Below are positions 7,551 through 16,894 of a stretch of 64,000 nt of DNA, piece by piece. This stretch comes from Roseovarius litoreus (GTDB taxonomy: Bacteria > Pseudomonadota > Alphaproteobacteria > Rhodobacterales > Rhodobacteraceae), in assembly GCF_900142765.1 (NCBI RefSeq), contig NZ_FRCB01000009.1, positions 112,417 to 176,416 of the forward strand, read 5' to 3'. The translations under genes and the position numbers were made by a program. The notes under the pieces are model-generated. The model did not search any database. It was given only the letters and a program-made list of their open reading frames with translations, and had not been told where the DNA came from. Position 1 is the stretch's first letter; each line of letters begins with the position of its first letter.

Positions 7551-9734
7551 GGCGCTGGCCGCTTGCTGCTCTGGAGGAGCGCAGACCGCGGCGCACGGAT
7601 CCAGGGCACGCTCTGGCCGAGCCTTGAGAATGTGTTCGATGATGGCATCCTTTCGCAGCGGTTTGGTCATGTAGTGGTCCAGTCCGGCCGACAGGATCTC
7701 GGTTTTGTCGCTGCCAAGGGCATGGGCCGTCATGGCGATGATCGGGACATGGCGCCCGGTGCTCTTTTCGAGGGCGCGGATATGGGCGGTTGCCTCTTTC
7801 CCGTCCATTCCGGGCATCGAGATGTCCATGAAAACGATATCGGGCCTGACTTCACCATAAAGATCGACAGCCTGTCGGCCATCTTCGGCAAAATGAAGCT
7901 CGATGTTGAGATCCTTGAGCATGGAGGAAAAGACCAGCCGGTTGATCCGGTTGTCTTCGGCGGCAAGAACGCGCATCGGGCGCGCAGGCTCCGGAGGGGC
8001 TGCCTTGTGCAAGGCCGCAAGAAGATCGCTACGGGTTGCGGGCTTTTGAAGAACTGCCGCCAGCAAGGGTCTGGCGGGATCAACATAGGTGCCCCCTGCC
8101 AAGGGGCTGAGCAGGACGATCGGTACATCCTGCCCGGCTTCGCGCAGGGCTTCGGCAAGCTCCATACCGTCCATGCCGGGCATGTGATGCTCGCTCAGGA
8201 TCAGATCGGTCGCGCCGGCCAGTTCAAGCGCCTGCGCACCGCTTGAACAACCGCGCACGTCGAGGCCCATGGACGCCAGTTGTTTTTCAAGGATCGTGCG
8301 GCTGACCTCCTGCGGATCCACGATCAGGACGCGGCGCAGGCTGTCGGGCAGGCGGAGCTTGTCGGGGTCCAGACGCTCGTGCACGGGCAGGTTCAGCGAA
8401 ATCCCGAAGGTGGAGCCGCGCCCTTCTTCGGAGTCGATCCATATATCGCCCTGCATCATCGCAATCAGCTTGCGCGAGATTGCAAGACCCAAGCCAGTGC
8501 CCTCGAACCGGCGGTTCTTGGCATCCTCGACCTGATTGAATTCGCCGAAGATATGCGCCTGTTTGTCGGGCGCTATGCCGATGCCGGTATCTTCGACCGT
8601 GATGCGCAGATGCGCGATGGCGTCTGCATGGTCAGGGGTTTCGGTCGCGGCTTCGGGTATACCGACAACGCGGACAAGCACATGACCCTGTTCGGTGAAT
8701 TTGACCGCATTGCCGATCAGATTGGTCAAAACCTGCCGGATGCGCCCCGGATCGCCGTGAAACCGGGTCGGCAGGAACATGTCGTAATCCACCAGAAGCT
8801 CCAGCCCCTTGTCGCGCGCATTGGGTTGCAAGAGCATCACCAGTTCATGCACCGTGCGTTCGAGATCGAAAGGTTCCTCGTGCAGATGCAGTTTCTCGGC
8901 TTCGATCTTGGAGTAATCCAGAACGTCGTTGATGATGACCAGAAGCGCCTCGCCGGATTTGCGGATCGTGTTGGCGTAAAGAGTCTGTTCCTCGGTCAGG
9001 TCGGTATCCATGAGCAGTTCGGCCATACCCACAACGCCATTCATCGGTGTGCGGATCTCATGGCTCATGTTGGCAAGAAACGAGGATTTGGCATGATTTG
9101 CCGCCTCGGCACGGCGGCGGGCATCTTGCAGTTCCTTTTCGCGCAGGATCGTTTCGGTGATGTCCAGCGCAAGGCTGACCACGTCCCCGCCATGACCGCG
9201 TTCGTCGATCAGCTTGATATAGGCGCCATTCCAGAGGCGGATCACCTCGGGTTCGGGGGCGTTGCCCTGCCAGCGGTCAAGCATCCGCTCGCGCCATTGG
9301 GCGGGCGGGGTGTTTCCGATGTTGACGATGCCCTCTTCGGTCAGGAATTGCAGGATTTCGATATAGCTGATGCCGGGCTTGACGGCTTCGAGCCCGTCGA
9401 ACACTGCCAGCCATGAATCATTGGCCGCGATCATCCGGCTGTCGGCGTCGAAAAAGGCAAAGCCGTCACGGATCGTCTGGATCGAGTGCCAAAGCCGCCG
9501 TTCGGCGATTTCGACCTTCTGTTTGGCGGCGGTCAGGTCGGATTTGACGCGCAGGTTTTCATTTCTGACGGTTTCAACCTCGGCCCGCGTCTCGACGATC
9601 TGGTCGTTCAGCCGTTCCGCATGCTTTCCCAGCTTGCGGTTTGCGGCCTGCAATTCCGCCTGTTTTTGTTCCAGCAACCGTTCGGCTGCCAGCCGTGCGC
9701 GCCGTTCTTCGGCAAGTTTGTTGGCAAGGCTCAT
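7548..9734 (-). CDS. Hybrid sensor histidine kinase with two receiver domains, the first degenerate
   Basis: This 728-residue protein has no membrane segment. In order it has an N-terminal coiled coil (about 1-80), a PAS-like sensor (85-195), HisKA with His225 ([15 protein letters not shown]), an HATPase (N-box [10 protein letters not shown], then DTGIGI and GTGLGLAIS), receiver 1 (about 468-575) and receiver 2 (588-705). Receiver 2 keeps the acceptor Asp637 ([13 protein letters not shown]). Receiver 1 has Glu515 at the same place ([13 protein letters not shown]) and lacks the usual acidic pair (IVDPQE), though Lys564 remains. It is probably a cytosolic relay kinase, and its target is not in the window. 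A GGAGGACAGGGC ribosome site precedes the ATG. Confidence 0.92.
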   Translation of the reverse strand: MSLANKLAEERRARLAAERLLEQKQAELQAANRKLGKHAERLNDQIVETRAEVETVRNENLRVKSDLTAAKQKVEIAERRLWHSIQTIRDGFAFFDADSRMIAANDSWLAVFDGLEAVKPGISYIEILQFLTEEGIVNIGNTPPAQWRERMLDRWQGNAPEPEVIRLWNGAYIKLIDERGHGGDVVSLALDITETILREKELQDARRRAEAANHAKSSFLANMSHEIRTPMNGVVGMAELLMDTDLTEEQTLYANTIRKSGEALLVIINDVLDYSKIEAEKLHLHEEPFDLERTVHELVMLLQPNARDKGLELLVDYDMFLPTRFHGDPGRIRQVLTNLIGNAVKFTEQGHVLVRVVGIPEAATETPDHADAIAHLRITVEDTGIGIAPDKQAHIFGEFNQVEDAKNRRFEGTGLGLAISRKLIAMMQGDIWIDSEEGRGSTFGISLNLPVHERLDPDKLRLPDSLRRVLIVDPQEVSRTILEKQLASMGLDVRGCSSGAQALELAGATDLILSEHHMPGMDGMELAEALREAGQDVPIVLLSPLAGGTYVDPARPLLAAVLQKPATRSDLLAALHKAAPPEPARPMRVLAAEDNRINRLVFSSMLKDLNIELHFAEDGRQAVDLYGEVRPDIVFMDISMPGMDGKEATAHIRALEKSTGRHVPIIAMTAHALGSDKTEILSAGLDHYMTKPLRKDAIIEHILKARPERALDPCAAVCAPPEQQAASA

Positions 9735-9813
9735 GCCCTGTCCTCCGACAGCCCTGTCCCGGGAATGCCGTCAGACTCCGCGATTAAAGTGAACAACCCC
9801 TTAAGGTAACGCG

Positions 9814-10989
9814 TCAGAGCCGTTCGAAAGCCAATGCAATGCCCTGTCCGCCACCGATGCACATGGTTACCAGCGCGCGCTTGCCCCCGGTTCTTTGCAG
9901 TTCGTAAAGCGCCTTGATCGTGATGATCGCGCCTGTGGCGCCGACCGGATGACCAAGTGCGATCGCTCCGCCATTGGGATTGACCCGGGCAGGGTCCAGC
10001 CCAAGCGCGTTGTTGACGGCCAGCGCCTGTGCCGCAAAGGCCTCGTTGGATTCGATGACATCGAAGTCATCCGCCGTAAGTCCGGTCTTTTGCAGCAGTT
10101 TTTGCACGGCGGGCACTGGGCCGATGCCCATCACATCGGGGCGCACACCGGCATGGGCATAGCCCAGAATACGCGCCTTGGGCGAGAGGCCAGCCGCCTT
10201 GGCGGCGTCGGCGCGGGCGATGATCATGGCGGCGGCCCCGTCGTTGAGTCCGCTGGCGTTTCCTGCGGTCACGGTGCCGTCCTTCTGGAAGGCGGGGCGC
10301 AAGCCGGCAAGGGCTTCGGCGGTGGTGGGCTTGGGGTGCTCATCGGTGTCGAAAGACGCGGTGTCGCGACGGATCTTGACCTCGACCGGGACGATCTGAT
10401 CCTTGAAGTACCCGGCCTCCATGGCGGCGGCGGCGCGACGCTGGCTTTCGAGAGCGAAGGCGTCCTGTGCGGCGCGGTCGATGCGATGCTCGGCGGCGAC
10501 ATTTTCGGCGGTGATGCCCATATGCCCGGTTCCGAACGGGCAGTTGAGAGCACCCAGCATCATGTCGAGCGTGCGCACATCCCCCATCTTGGCGCCCCAC
10601 CGCTGGTCAGGAATGATAAAGGGCGAGCGGCTCATGCTTTCGGCGCCACCCGCCAAGGCGAAATCGGCATCCCCCAGCATCAGGGATTGCACTGCCGAAA
10701 CAATGGCTTGCGCGCCCGACCCACAGAGCCTGTTGACGTTCATCGCGGGTGTGGTGTCGGGGATGCCTGCGGTCATGGCGGCGACCCGGCTGAGATACAT
10801 GTCCTTGGATTCGGTGTTGATGACATGGCCGAAAACGACATGGCCGATCTGTTCGGGTGCGACACCGGATCGCTGCATCGCTGCGGTGGCGACGGCGGCG
10901 CCAAGCTGGGCGGGAGGTGTGGCCGCGAGCGCGCCGCCGAAGGTGCCGATGGCGGTGCGTGCGCCGTCGAGAATAACGATATCGGTCAT
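9814..10989 (-). CDS. Acetyl-CoA C-acyltransferase (thiolase, beta-ketothiolase type)
   Basis: Thiolases condense or cleave acyl-CoAs in beta-oxidation, PHB synthesis or related routes. The active-site residues are present: nucleophile Cys89 (NRLCGSGAQA), GHPVGATGA with the catalytic His, NEAFAA, and the second Cys in TMCIGGGQG. The 391-residue length is normal. The ATG at 10989 gives MTDIVILDGARTAIG, the usual start; an open extension of 26 codons has no family similarity. No other fatty-acid gene is adjacent, so the exact pathway is open. A terminator-sized gap with 11-bp repeats lies upstream. Confidence 0.92.
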   Translation of the reverse strand: MTDIVILDGARTAIGTFGGALAATPPAQLGAAVATAAMQRSGVAPEQIGHVVFGHVINTESKDMYLSRVAAMTAGIPDTTPAMNVNRLCGSGAQAIVSAVQSLMLGDADFALAGGAESMSRSPFIIPDQRWGAKMGDVRTLDMMLGALNCPFGTGHMGITAENVAAEHRIDRAAQDAFALESQRRAAAAMEAGYFKDQIVPVEVKIRRDTASFDTDEHPKPTTAEALAGLRPAFQKDGTVTAGNASGLNDGAAAMIIARADAAKAAGLSPKARILGYAHAGVRPDVMGIGPVPAVQKLLQKTGLTADDFDVIESNEAFAAQALAVNNALGLDPARVNPNGGAIALGHPVGATGAIITIKALYELQRTGGKRALVTMCIGGGQGIALAFERL

Positions 10990-11086
10990 GGCGTGGTCCC
11001 TTTGTGACATGCGTTGCCGCAAGGTAGCGGGGCAGGGGGGCGGAGTGCAATGCGGACGTGCCGTCACATGATGCGGAGGGGATAGG

Positions 11087-11216
11087 CCGCGAATCGGGTT
11101 AATGCTTGGAAAAGGCGGGAAAATACGGGTTCGGTATAACGTCGGTATCGCATCGGTATAACGTCGGTGCGGGATCGGTGCCGCGACGGGGTTAACGCGG
11201 CGCGCGGTCGCGGTGC
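11087..11216 (+). repeat. 11-bp tandem repeat element, copy A
   Basis: Five consecutive 11-base units start at 11131: TCGGTATAACG, TCGGTATCGCA, TCGGTATAACG, TCGGTGCGGGA, TCGGTGCCGCG, ending at 11185 without gaps. They are preceded by CGAATCGGGTTAA and GGGAAAATACGGGT, and followed by GTTAAC (11191-11196) and a GC-rich stem CCGCGAC/GTCGCGG (11181-11187 with 11207-11213). A clearly related element with the same order of parts lies at 52169-52295 on the other strand. It fills the gap between the thiolase and phosphoesterase genes. Confidence 0.8.
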
Positions 11217-11220
11217 CGGA

Positions 11221-11946
11221 TCAGGGCACCAACGCCACGCGACCGGCGTCTGTCAGCAGCCAGCACGCGCGCCCTTCGAACACCGCAGGACAGAGCGGGC
11301 GGCCCCAGCCTGCGCCGCCATCCAGATTGACGCGGTTGCCGTAATGGCATGGCGCGTCAAGCGCGGTGTGGCCATGCACGACAAGCGGGCCATGATCGCG
11401 CGGATCGCTGAGGAACGGCTCGCGAATCCACATCATGTCCTCGCCTGTCTGCAGAGACAGGGGCACGCCGGGGCGGATGCCCGCATGAACAAAAAGAAGC
11501 CCCGGTTCCTGATGGCAGAGCGGCAACCGGGCGAGAAAATCGCGATGTGCCTGCGGAATGGCGGCACGGGCATCGTGCAGGATATCGGCCAGCGCGCGGT
11601 CGTCGGTGTCGATGCCGTAACTGGCCAGCGTCGTATCGCCGCCAAGGCGGGGCGCGATCCATGGCAAGTCGGGGTGGCCCTTGCTGGTGAAGGCGTCGCC
11701 ATCATCGAGAAACCGGGTCACATAAGTATCGTGATTGCCGCTGAGCACGATCCAGTCACGCCCCCGCGCCAGCCCGTCAAGGATCAGGTCGATCACCCCG
11801 CGACTGTCGGGGCCGCGATCCACCAGATCGCCCAGAAAGACCACCCGCGCCCGCGCGCCGCCATCCGCCTCGATCCGTGCCAAGGCGTCTTCGAGCATGG
11901 CGCGCTGGCCGTGAATATCGGGGATGACATGGATCGGTCGGGTCAT
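11221..11946 (-). CDS. Metallophosphoesterase, Ser/Thr protein phosphatase-like
   Basis: This 241-residue calcineurin-type phosphoesterase carries the full metal-binding set: PDIHG, GDLVDRGP, GNHD (LSGNHDTYVTRF), and the C-terminal VHAG and VHGH motifs. This arrangement is that of the bacterial PrpA/PrpB or ApaH-like group, which dephosphorylate proteins or nucleotides; the substrate cannot be told. The ATG at 11946 gives MTRPIHVIPDIHG and was preferred over an upstream extension that reads into the serA terminator. It lies downstream of serA, behind that terminator. Confidence 0.88.
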   Translation of the reverse strand: MTRPIHVIPDIHGQRAMLEDALARIEADGGARARVVFLGDLVDRGPDSRGVIDLILDGLARGRDWIVLSGNHDTYVTRFLDDGDAFTSKGHPDLPWIAPRLGGDTTLASYGIDTDDRALADILHDARAAIPQAHRDFLARLPLCHQEPGLLFVHAGIRPGVPLSLQTGEDMMWIREPFLSDPRDHGPLVVHGHTALDAPCHYGNRVNLDGGAGWGRPLCPAVFEGRACWLLTDAGRVALVP

Positions 11947-11983
11947 GCCCGCAGCATGACGCGGTGCAGGGGGCGCTGCAAAG

Positions 11984-12018
11984 AAAAACGGCCCGGGCAC
12001 GCGATGATGACCGGGCCG
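11984..12018 (-). terminator. Rho-independent terminator of serC-serA
   Basis: CGGCCCGG (11989-11996) and CCGGGCCG (12011-12018) form an 8-bp GC stem with a 14-base loop. On the minus strand it is followed directly by TTTTT. It begins 24 bases beyond the serA stop. Confidence 0.8.
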
Positions 12019-12041
12019 CTTGGGCGTCAATGTGACAGCGG

Positions 12042-13637
12042 TTAGGCCACGTCGAATTGCAGCGCGCGCACCTGCTGGAACTTGCCGGTGGCTTCCAGCT
12101 TCTTGATGACCGCGGGTTCGATCGGGGCATCGACATAGAGCAGCGCGATCGCCTCGCCGCCGGCATTCGAGCGGCCGAGGGTGAAGTTGGCGATGTTCAC
12201 GCCGTTTTCACCCATCGTCTGACCGAGCGTGCCGATGATGCCGGGCTCGTCATTGTTGGTGGTATAGAGCATGTGGCGCCCGATCTCGGCGTCGATATTG
12301 ATGCCTTTGATCTGAATGAAACGCGGTTTGCCATCGCTGAACACCGTGCCGCCGATGGAGCGTTCGCGCTTGTCGGTCACGACCGTCAGCTTGATATAGC
12401 CTTCGAACGCGCCGGACTTGTCCTGTTTGGTGGTGCTGATCTTGACGCCGCGTTCCTTGGCGACCACGGGGGCGGAGACCATGTTCACCTCGGGATTGAC
12501 CGATTTCATGATCCCGGCAATGGCCGAGCAGGTCAGTGCCTCGAGGTTCATGTTGGACACGACACCGTCATAGAGAATGTTGATCGCCTTGATCGGCTCG
12601 TCTGTCATCTGGCCAATGAAATTGCCCAGATGATCCGACAGCTTGATCCACGGGCCCATGACCTTGGCCTCTTCGGCGGTGACCGAGGGCATGTTGAGCG
12701 CGTTGCTGACAGCACCGGTCAGAAGATAATCGGACATCTGCTCGGCCACCTGAAGCGCCACGTTTTCCTGTGCCTCGGTGGTGGCCGCCCCCAGATGCGG
12801 TGTGCAGACCACGTTGGGCAGGCCGAACAGCGGGTTTTCCGTGGCCGGCTCCACCGCGAACACATCAAAGCCCGCCCCGGCGACATGGCCGGAGGTCAGC
12901 AGATCGGCCAGCGCCTGCTCATCGACCAGCCCGCCGCGTGCACAGTTGATGATCCGCACGCCCTTCTTGGTCTTCTCAAGGTTTTCGCGGCTCAGGATAT
13001 TGCGGGTCTGATCGGTGAGCGGCACATGCAGGGTGATGAAGTCGGCACGCTTGAGCAGCTCGTCCAGCTCGACCTTTTCGACACCCATCTTGTCGGCCTT
13101 TTCCTGACCGAGGAAGGGGTCATAGGCCACCACCTTCATCTTGAGACCACGGGCACGGTCGCAGACGATGCCACCGATATTGCCCGCGCCGATCACGCCG
13201 AGCGTCTTGCCGGTCAACTCGACACCCATGAACTTGGATTTTTCCCATTTGCCGGCCTGAGTGGAGGCGCTGGCCTCGGGGATCTGGCGGGCCACGGCGA
13301 ACATCATGGCGATGGCATGTTCGGCGGTGGTGATCATGTTGCCGAAGGGCGTGTTCATGACGATCACGCCTTTTTTCGACGCGGCGTCCTTGTCGATATT
13401 GTCGGTGCCGATCCCGGCGCGGCCGATCACCTTGAGATTGTCGGCGGCTTCGAGGATCTTGTCGGTCACCTTGGTGGCCGAGCGGATGGCGAGACCGTCA
13501 TACTGCCCGATCACTTCGCGCAGCTTGTCCTTGTCCTTGCCCAGATCGGGCATGAAATCCACGTCGATGCCGCGATCACGGAAGATCTGCACGGCGGTTT
13601 CAGAGAGTTTGTCGGAGACGAGTACCTTGGGAGCCAT
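12042..13637 (-). CDS. serA: D-3-phosphoglycerate dehydrogenase
   Basis: SerA performs the first step of serine synthesis, oxidising 3-phosphoglycerate with NAD. At 531 residues this is the long form: the catalytic and NAD-binding domain (GVIGAGNIGGIV near residue 150, then GGLVDEQAL and the catalytic His in TPHLGAAT), an intervening ASB domain (about 315-450), and a C-terminal ACT domain (NDEPGIIGTLGQ, GVNIANF) for regulation. It is the second gene of serC-serA, 75 bases after serC, and ends at a clear terminator. Confidence 0.97.
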   Translation of the reverse strand: MAPKVLVSDKLSETAVQIFRDRGIDVDFMPDLGKDKDKLREVIGQYDGLAIRSATKVTDKILEAADNLKVIGRAGIGTDNIDKDAASKKGVIVMNTPFGNMITTAEHAIAMMFAVARQIPEASASTQAGKWEKSKFMGVELTGKTLGVIGAGNIGGIVCDRARGLKMKVVAYDPFLGQEKADKMGVEKVELDELLKRADFITLHVPLTDQTRNILSRENLEKTKKGVRIINCARGGLVDEQALADLLTSGHVAGAGFDVFAVEPATENPLFGLPNVVCTPHLGAATTEAQENVALQVAEQMSDYLLTGAVSNALNMPSVTAEEAKVMGPWIKLSDHLGNFIGQMTDEPIKAINILYDGVVSNMNLEALTCSAIAGIMKSVNPEVNMVSAPVVAKERGVKISTTKQDKSGAFEGYIKLTVVTDKRERSIGGTVFSDGKPRFIQIKGINIDAEIGRHMLYTTNNDEPGIIGTLGQTMGENGVNIANFTLGRSNAGGEAIALLYVDAPIEPAVIKKLEATGKFQQVRALQFDVA

Positions 13638-13712
13638 TTTCGTGGTCCTTGTGAGAAATGGGGGAGGGGCGGGGCCACGGCGGGCCCCGGTATTCTTGCA
13701 GGATTGTGGGGA

Positions 13713-14867
13713 TCAGGCCGCTTGTGACAGCGCCTCGATCTCGGCCTCGAAGGCCCATTTGATCCAAGGCATCAGGGCCGCCACATCAGTGGCCTCGACC
13801 GTGCCGCCGCACCAGATGCGCAGGCCCGGAGGGGCGTCGCGATAGGCGCCGATGTCATATGCCACGCCTTCGGCGTCGAGACGTTTGACCACCGCCTTGG
13901 CAAAGGCCGCACCATCGGTGATCCGGTCGTCGGTGAACTTGAGGCAGACGCTGGTGTTCGAGCGGTATTCGGGGTCGTTGACGAGGAACGCGATCCAGTC
14001 GTTTTCCGCCACGAAGCTCTGCACCGCCGCGAGGTTCTGGTTGGCCCGCTCGCACAGACCTGCGAGCCCACCCACCGAGCGCGCCCAGTCCAGCGCCAGA
14101 AGGTAATCTTCGATCGCCAGCATGGAGGGAGTGTTGATCGTCTCGCCGACGAAAATCCCCTCGATCAGCTTGCCACCCTTGGTGAGGCGGAAGATCTTGG
14201 GCAGGGGCCAGGGCGGCGTGTAGCTTTCCAGGCGTTCGACGGCACGTGGGCTGAGCACGATCATGCCATGCGCCGCCTCGCCGCCCAGAACCTTCTGCCA
14301 GGAGAAGGTGGTCACATCCAGCTTGTCCCAGGGCAGGTGCTGCGCGAAGGCCGCCGAGGTGGCATCGCAGATCGTGAGGCCCGCACGGTCGGACTTGATC
14401 CAGTCGCCATTGGGCACGCGCGCGCCGCTGGTGGTGCCGTTCCATGTGAACACGACATCATTGTCGGTATCGACCGTGGACAGGTCCACGATCTCGCCAT
14501 AGGGGGCTTCCTTGACGACGGCGTCCAGCTTGAGCTGTTTGACCGCGTCGGTGACCCAGCCTGCGCCGAAGCTTTCCCAGGCGAGCATCTCGACCTTGCG
14601 GGCGCCCAGCATGGTCCACATGGCCATTTCCACGGCGCCGGTATCCGAGGCGGGCACCATGCCGATGCGGTAATCGTCGGGGATGCCCAGGATCTCGCGG
14701 GTGCCGTCGATGGCGGCCTTCAGCTTGGCCTTGCCCACGGCGGCGCGATGGCTGCGGCCCAAGGGAGCATCAGCCAGTTTTGCAAGATCGAATGCGGGGG
14801 GTTTGGCACAGGGGCCAGAGGAAAAACGCGGGTTTGCCGGCCGCGTTGCCGGGTATTGCGTAGCCAT
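13713..14867 (-). CDS. serC: Phosphoserine aminotransferase
   Basis: SerC transfers an amino group from glutamate to 3-phosphohydroxypyruvate, using pyridoxal phosphate. The Schiff-base Lys is in [16 protein letters not shown]. The 384-residue length and the N-terminus [15 protein letters not shown] match the alphaproteobacterial (Methanosarcina-like) SerC group. The ATG at 14867 was chosen because the 100-codon open stretch upstream has no protein-like features and contains the promoter and leader. First gene of serC-serA. Confidence 0.96.
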   Translation of the reverse strand: MATQYPATRPANPRFSSGPCAKPPAFDLAKLADAPLGRSHRAAVGKAKLKAAIDGTREILGIPDDYRIGMVPASDTGAVEMAMWTMLGARKVEMLAWESFGAGWVTDAVKQLKLDAVVKEAPYGEIVDLSTVDTDNDVVFTWNGTTSGARVPNGDWIKSDRAGLTICDATSAAFAQHLPWDKLDVTTFSWQKVLGGEAAHGMIVLSPRAVERLESYTPPWPLPKIFRLTKGGKLIEGIFVGETINTPSMLAIEDYLLALDWARSVGGLAGLCERANQNLAAVQSFVAENDWIAFLVNDPEYRSNTSVCLKFTDDRITDGAAFAKAVVKRLDAEGVAYDIGAYRDAPPGLRIWCGGTVEATDVAALMPWIKWAFEAEIEALSQAA

Positions 14868-14916
14868 TGATGCTATCCTTCCAGATAAGCGCCCCTCGTT
14901 GGGGAGGGGTGTCCCA
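14868..14916 (-). promoter_or_regulatory. serC leader, candidate serC RNA motif
   Basis: The roughly 49-base leader before serC holds two hairpins. The first is CCCCUC/GAGGGG with a six-base loop (14892-14909). The second, UAUC-UGGAAG-GAUA (14874-14887), has the Shine-Dalgarno bases in its loop and right arm. A conserved structured leader called the serC motif has been described upstream of serC in alphaproteobacteria; position and gene order fit, but I could not align it to the published consensus. Confidence 0.5.
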
Positions 14917-14922
14917 CCGCCG

Positions 14923-14951
14923 GGAATATGTCCAAGCCGCGACCTGTGCAA
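14923..14951 (-). promoter_or_regulatory. Sigma70-type promoter of serC-serA
   Basis: On the minus strand TTGCAC (14946-14951) and TATTCC (14923-14928) are separated by 17 bases. This places transcription start near 14916, just before the leader hairpins. Confidence 0.6.
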
Positions 14952-15536
14952 GAGCAGAAATGACGCAGAGCGGCGTTTCGGTGACAAAATGCGACGCCCG
15001 TGTCCATCATCGGAAACTTCAGGCGGTCGGGCAGGTGGTGTTTGCCTTTTGCACAAGGGGATGCGCGACGGGAGGATGGGACGAAACCGGCGGGTGGAGC
15101 GGTGTTTTGCGTGAAAATCACCAAGGTTGATCGGTGGTGCAAAAGGGATGATTGCACGTCTGGTCATTGCGTCGGAGCCAAGGAAGACTTACATGGCGCG
15201 ACAAGCGCATGCGACAGGATCCGTCTTTCGAGTTTGCGTTGCGCCCCTGTTTGACGCAGGGGCAAGCGACTGACACGTGAACCCGGAAAGAATGATGGAC
15301 ATATTCTGCGGCCGCCTAGCGCGCCTTGTGGCTTTCCCGAACGAAGGCAAAGCCGATGCCAAGACCCACAACCGGACCGGTTGCAGCATGATCCTGCCTG
15401 TGTGGGCCGCCGTATGAGCGAAAGCAACCATTCCCGCAGCCGGACCGCCCGACAGATTTGCCGACATCGCTTTGGACATGGGCTCCGTGCGGACGGCGCC
15501 CTTGACTTGATCTTTGGCCAAACAGGAGCTTGAACG
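14952..15536. other. Gene-free region upstream of serC
   Basis: I see no convincing gene in these 585 bases. A 110-codon frame on the minus strand uses a TTG start without a ribosome site and looks unlike a protein. One short hairpin, GCCCCTG/CAGGGGC (15243-15263), lacks a T-run. The stretch may hold the promoter of the small plus-strand gene at 15537. Confidence 0.45.
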
Positions 15537-15770
15537 ATGACGAAACCGTCACAGCCACGGCCGTTTAGCGGGGTGAAACCCCGAGCAGAAACCGCGATGG
15601 AAAAAACCACGCGCGCCGCCAACGAGATCATCGAAGAACAGAACGCCACCAAGGACCGCAAGACCGCGCAATTGCGCCAGGCGCGGCTTGAACGTGATGC
15701 GCAGGCCAAGCTTGACTCGGATGCCGCGAAACCCAAGCCGCCTGCCAAGAAATCCACCGGGAAAGCCTGA
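15537..15770 (+). CDS. Small, highly charged protein of unknown function
   Basis: This 77-residue protein is very rich in Lys, Arg, Glu and Ala with no hydrophobic segment. The middle (about residues 20-60, EKTTRAANEIIEEQNATK onward) should form one long helix, and the C-terminal end is a Lys-Pro-Ala tail (KPKPPAKKS). AGGAG stands eight bases before the ATG, which with the codon pattern argues for a real gene. I recognise no family. It may bind nucleic acid or a partner through the helix, but that is only inferred from composition. Confidence 0.6.
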   Translation: MTKPSQPRPFSGVKPRAETAMEKTTRAANEIIEEQNATKDRKTAQLRQARLERDAQAKLDSDAAKPKPPAKKSTGKA

Positions 15771-15840
15771 GCCGTGTGCCACGCGACGGGTCGTCGACCT
15801 TCTCCCTTCTTTCTGACAATCCCTGAGAAAAGGCATTCGA

Positions 15841-16836
15841 TTGCAACCTTCTGAATGGACCCGGATCCTCGCCAAGTATCGCGAACCGATCCTCTCTCGT
15901 AGTGTGTTTGAACTCAGCGTCACGATCCTGCCGTTCCTTGCCCTGTGGGCTTTGGCATGGTGGTCCCTCCAGATCAGCCCGTGGCTTGCATTGGCGTTTG
16001 CGGTTTTGAATGCCGGTTTCCTGATGCGGCTGTTCATGATCCAGCACGATTGCGGGCATGGCTCTTTTCTCAAGAACCGACAGGTGGGCGACTGGGTGGG
16101 CCGCGTGATCGGCGTTCTGACGCTGACGCCTTACGAAACATGGCGCCGGACCCATGCCATCCATCATTCGTCAACGGGCAATCTGGACCGTCGCGGGATC
16201 GGTGACGTGCCGACCCTGACGGTGCAGGAATACCGGGCCAAGGGCTTTTTCGGGCGGTTGGGGTATCGTATTGTACGAAATCCCGTCTTTTTGTTCGGCA
16301 TCGTCCCGTTCTTCATGTTCTTCCTGCACAACCGGCTTCCGGTCGGCCTCATGCGGTCGGGCCGAAAATATTGGATCAGTGCGATGGGCACGAACCTGTC
16401 GATTGCGGTGCTGCTGACGGGACTGTTTTGGTTGGGCGGTTGGCAGGTGATCCTGTTCATCTACCTGCCGACAACGCTGCTGGCGGCAATGGCCGGGATG
16501 TGGCTGTTCTTCGTGCAGCACCAGTTCGAAGACACGATCTGGGATCAGGAGGCGGATTGGAACGTGCAGGAAGCCGCGCTGCATGGCAGTTCGTTCTATG
16601 ACCTGCCCGGTGTCCTGCGCTGGATGACTGCCAATATCGGGATGCACCACGTGCATCACCTTGCCAGCCGCATTCCGTTCTACAGGCTGAGCGAAGTGCT
16701 GCGCGATCATGACATTCTGGCCCATACCCAACGTCTGACGTTGCGCGACAGCCTTGGTTGCGCGCGCTTGCACCTGTGGGACGAGAAAAGCCGCAAGCTG
16801 CTGTCGTTCTCGGATGCGCGGCTGTTGCCTGCGTGA
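15841..16836 (+). CDS. Membrane fatty acid desaturase
   Basis: This 331-residue membrane-bound di-iron desaturase has its three His boxes: HDCGHGSF, then RRTHAIHHSSTGN, and HHVHH (GMHHVHHLASRIP). Four or more hydrophobic segments lie around residues 25-70, 150-175 and 190-225. The best fit is the acyl-lipid desaturase group that adds double bonds to membrane fatty acids. The apparent start is TTG at 15841, since no ATG precedes the conserved N-terminal helix. The next gene begins 58 bases downstream on the same strand. Confidence 0.88.
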   Translation: MQPSEWTRILAKYREPILSRSVFELSVTILPFLALWALAWWSLQISPWLALAFAVLNAGFLMRLFMIQHDCGHGSFLKNRQVGDWVGRVIGVLTLTPYETWRRTHAIHHSSTGNLDRRGIGDVPTLTVQEYRAKGFFGRLGYRIVRNPVFLFGIVPFFMFFLHNRLPVGLMRSGRKYWISAMGTNLSIAVLLTGLFWLGGWQVILFIYLPTTLLAAMAGMWLFFVQHQFEDTIWDQEADWNVQEAALHGSSFYDLPGVLRWMTANIGMHHVHHLASRIPFYRLSEVLRDHDILAHTQRLTLRDSLGCARLHLWDEKSRKLLSFSDARLLPA

Positions 16837-16894
16837 CGCTTGACATCATCGGGCCGGCGCCCGATTGGTCCGGCGTGATGGAGCATTTGGCGTG

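Noticed and set aside
12057..13727. A 556-codon open frame antisense to serA
   Set aside because: Composition is typical of a serA antisense shadow (His, Gly and Asp-rich), and serA itself is unambiguous.
15243..15263. GCCCCTG/CAGGGGC hairpin as a terminator
   Set aside because: No gene ends nearby on either strand and no T-run follows.
15189..15521. A 110-codon frame on the minus strand between serC and the small charged protein
   Set aside because: It begins with TTG without an SD motif, has an improbable composition and no recognisable domain.
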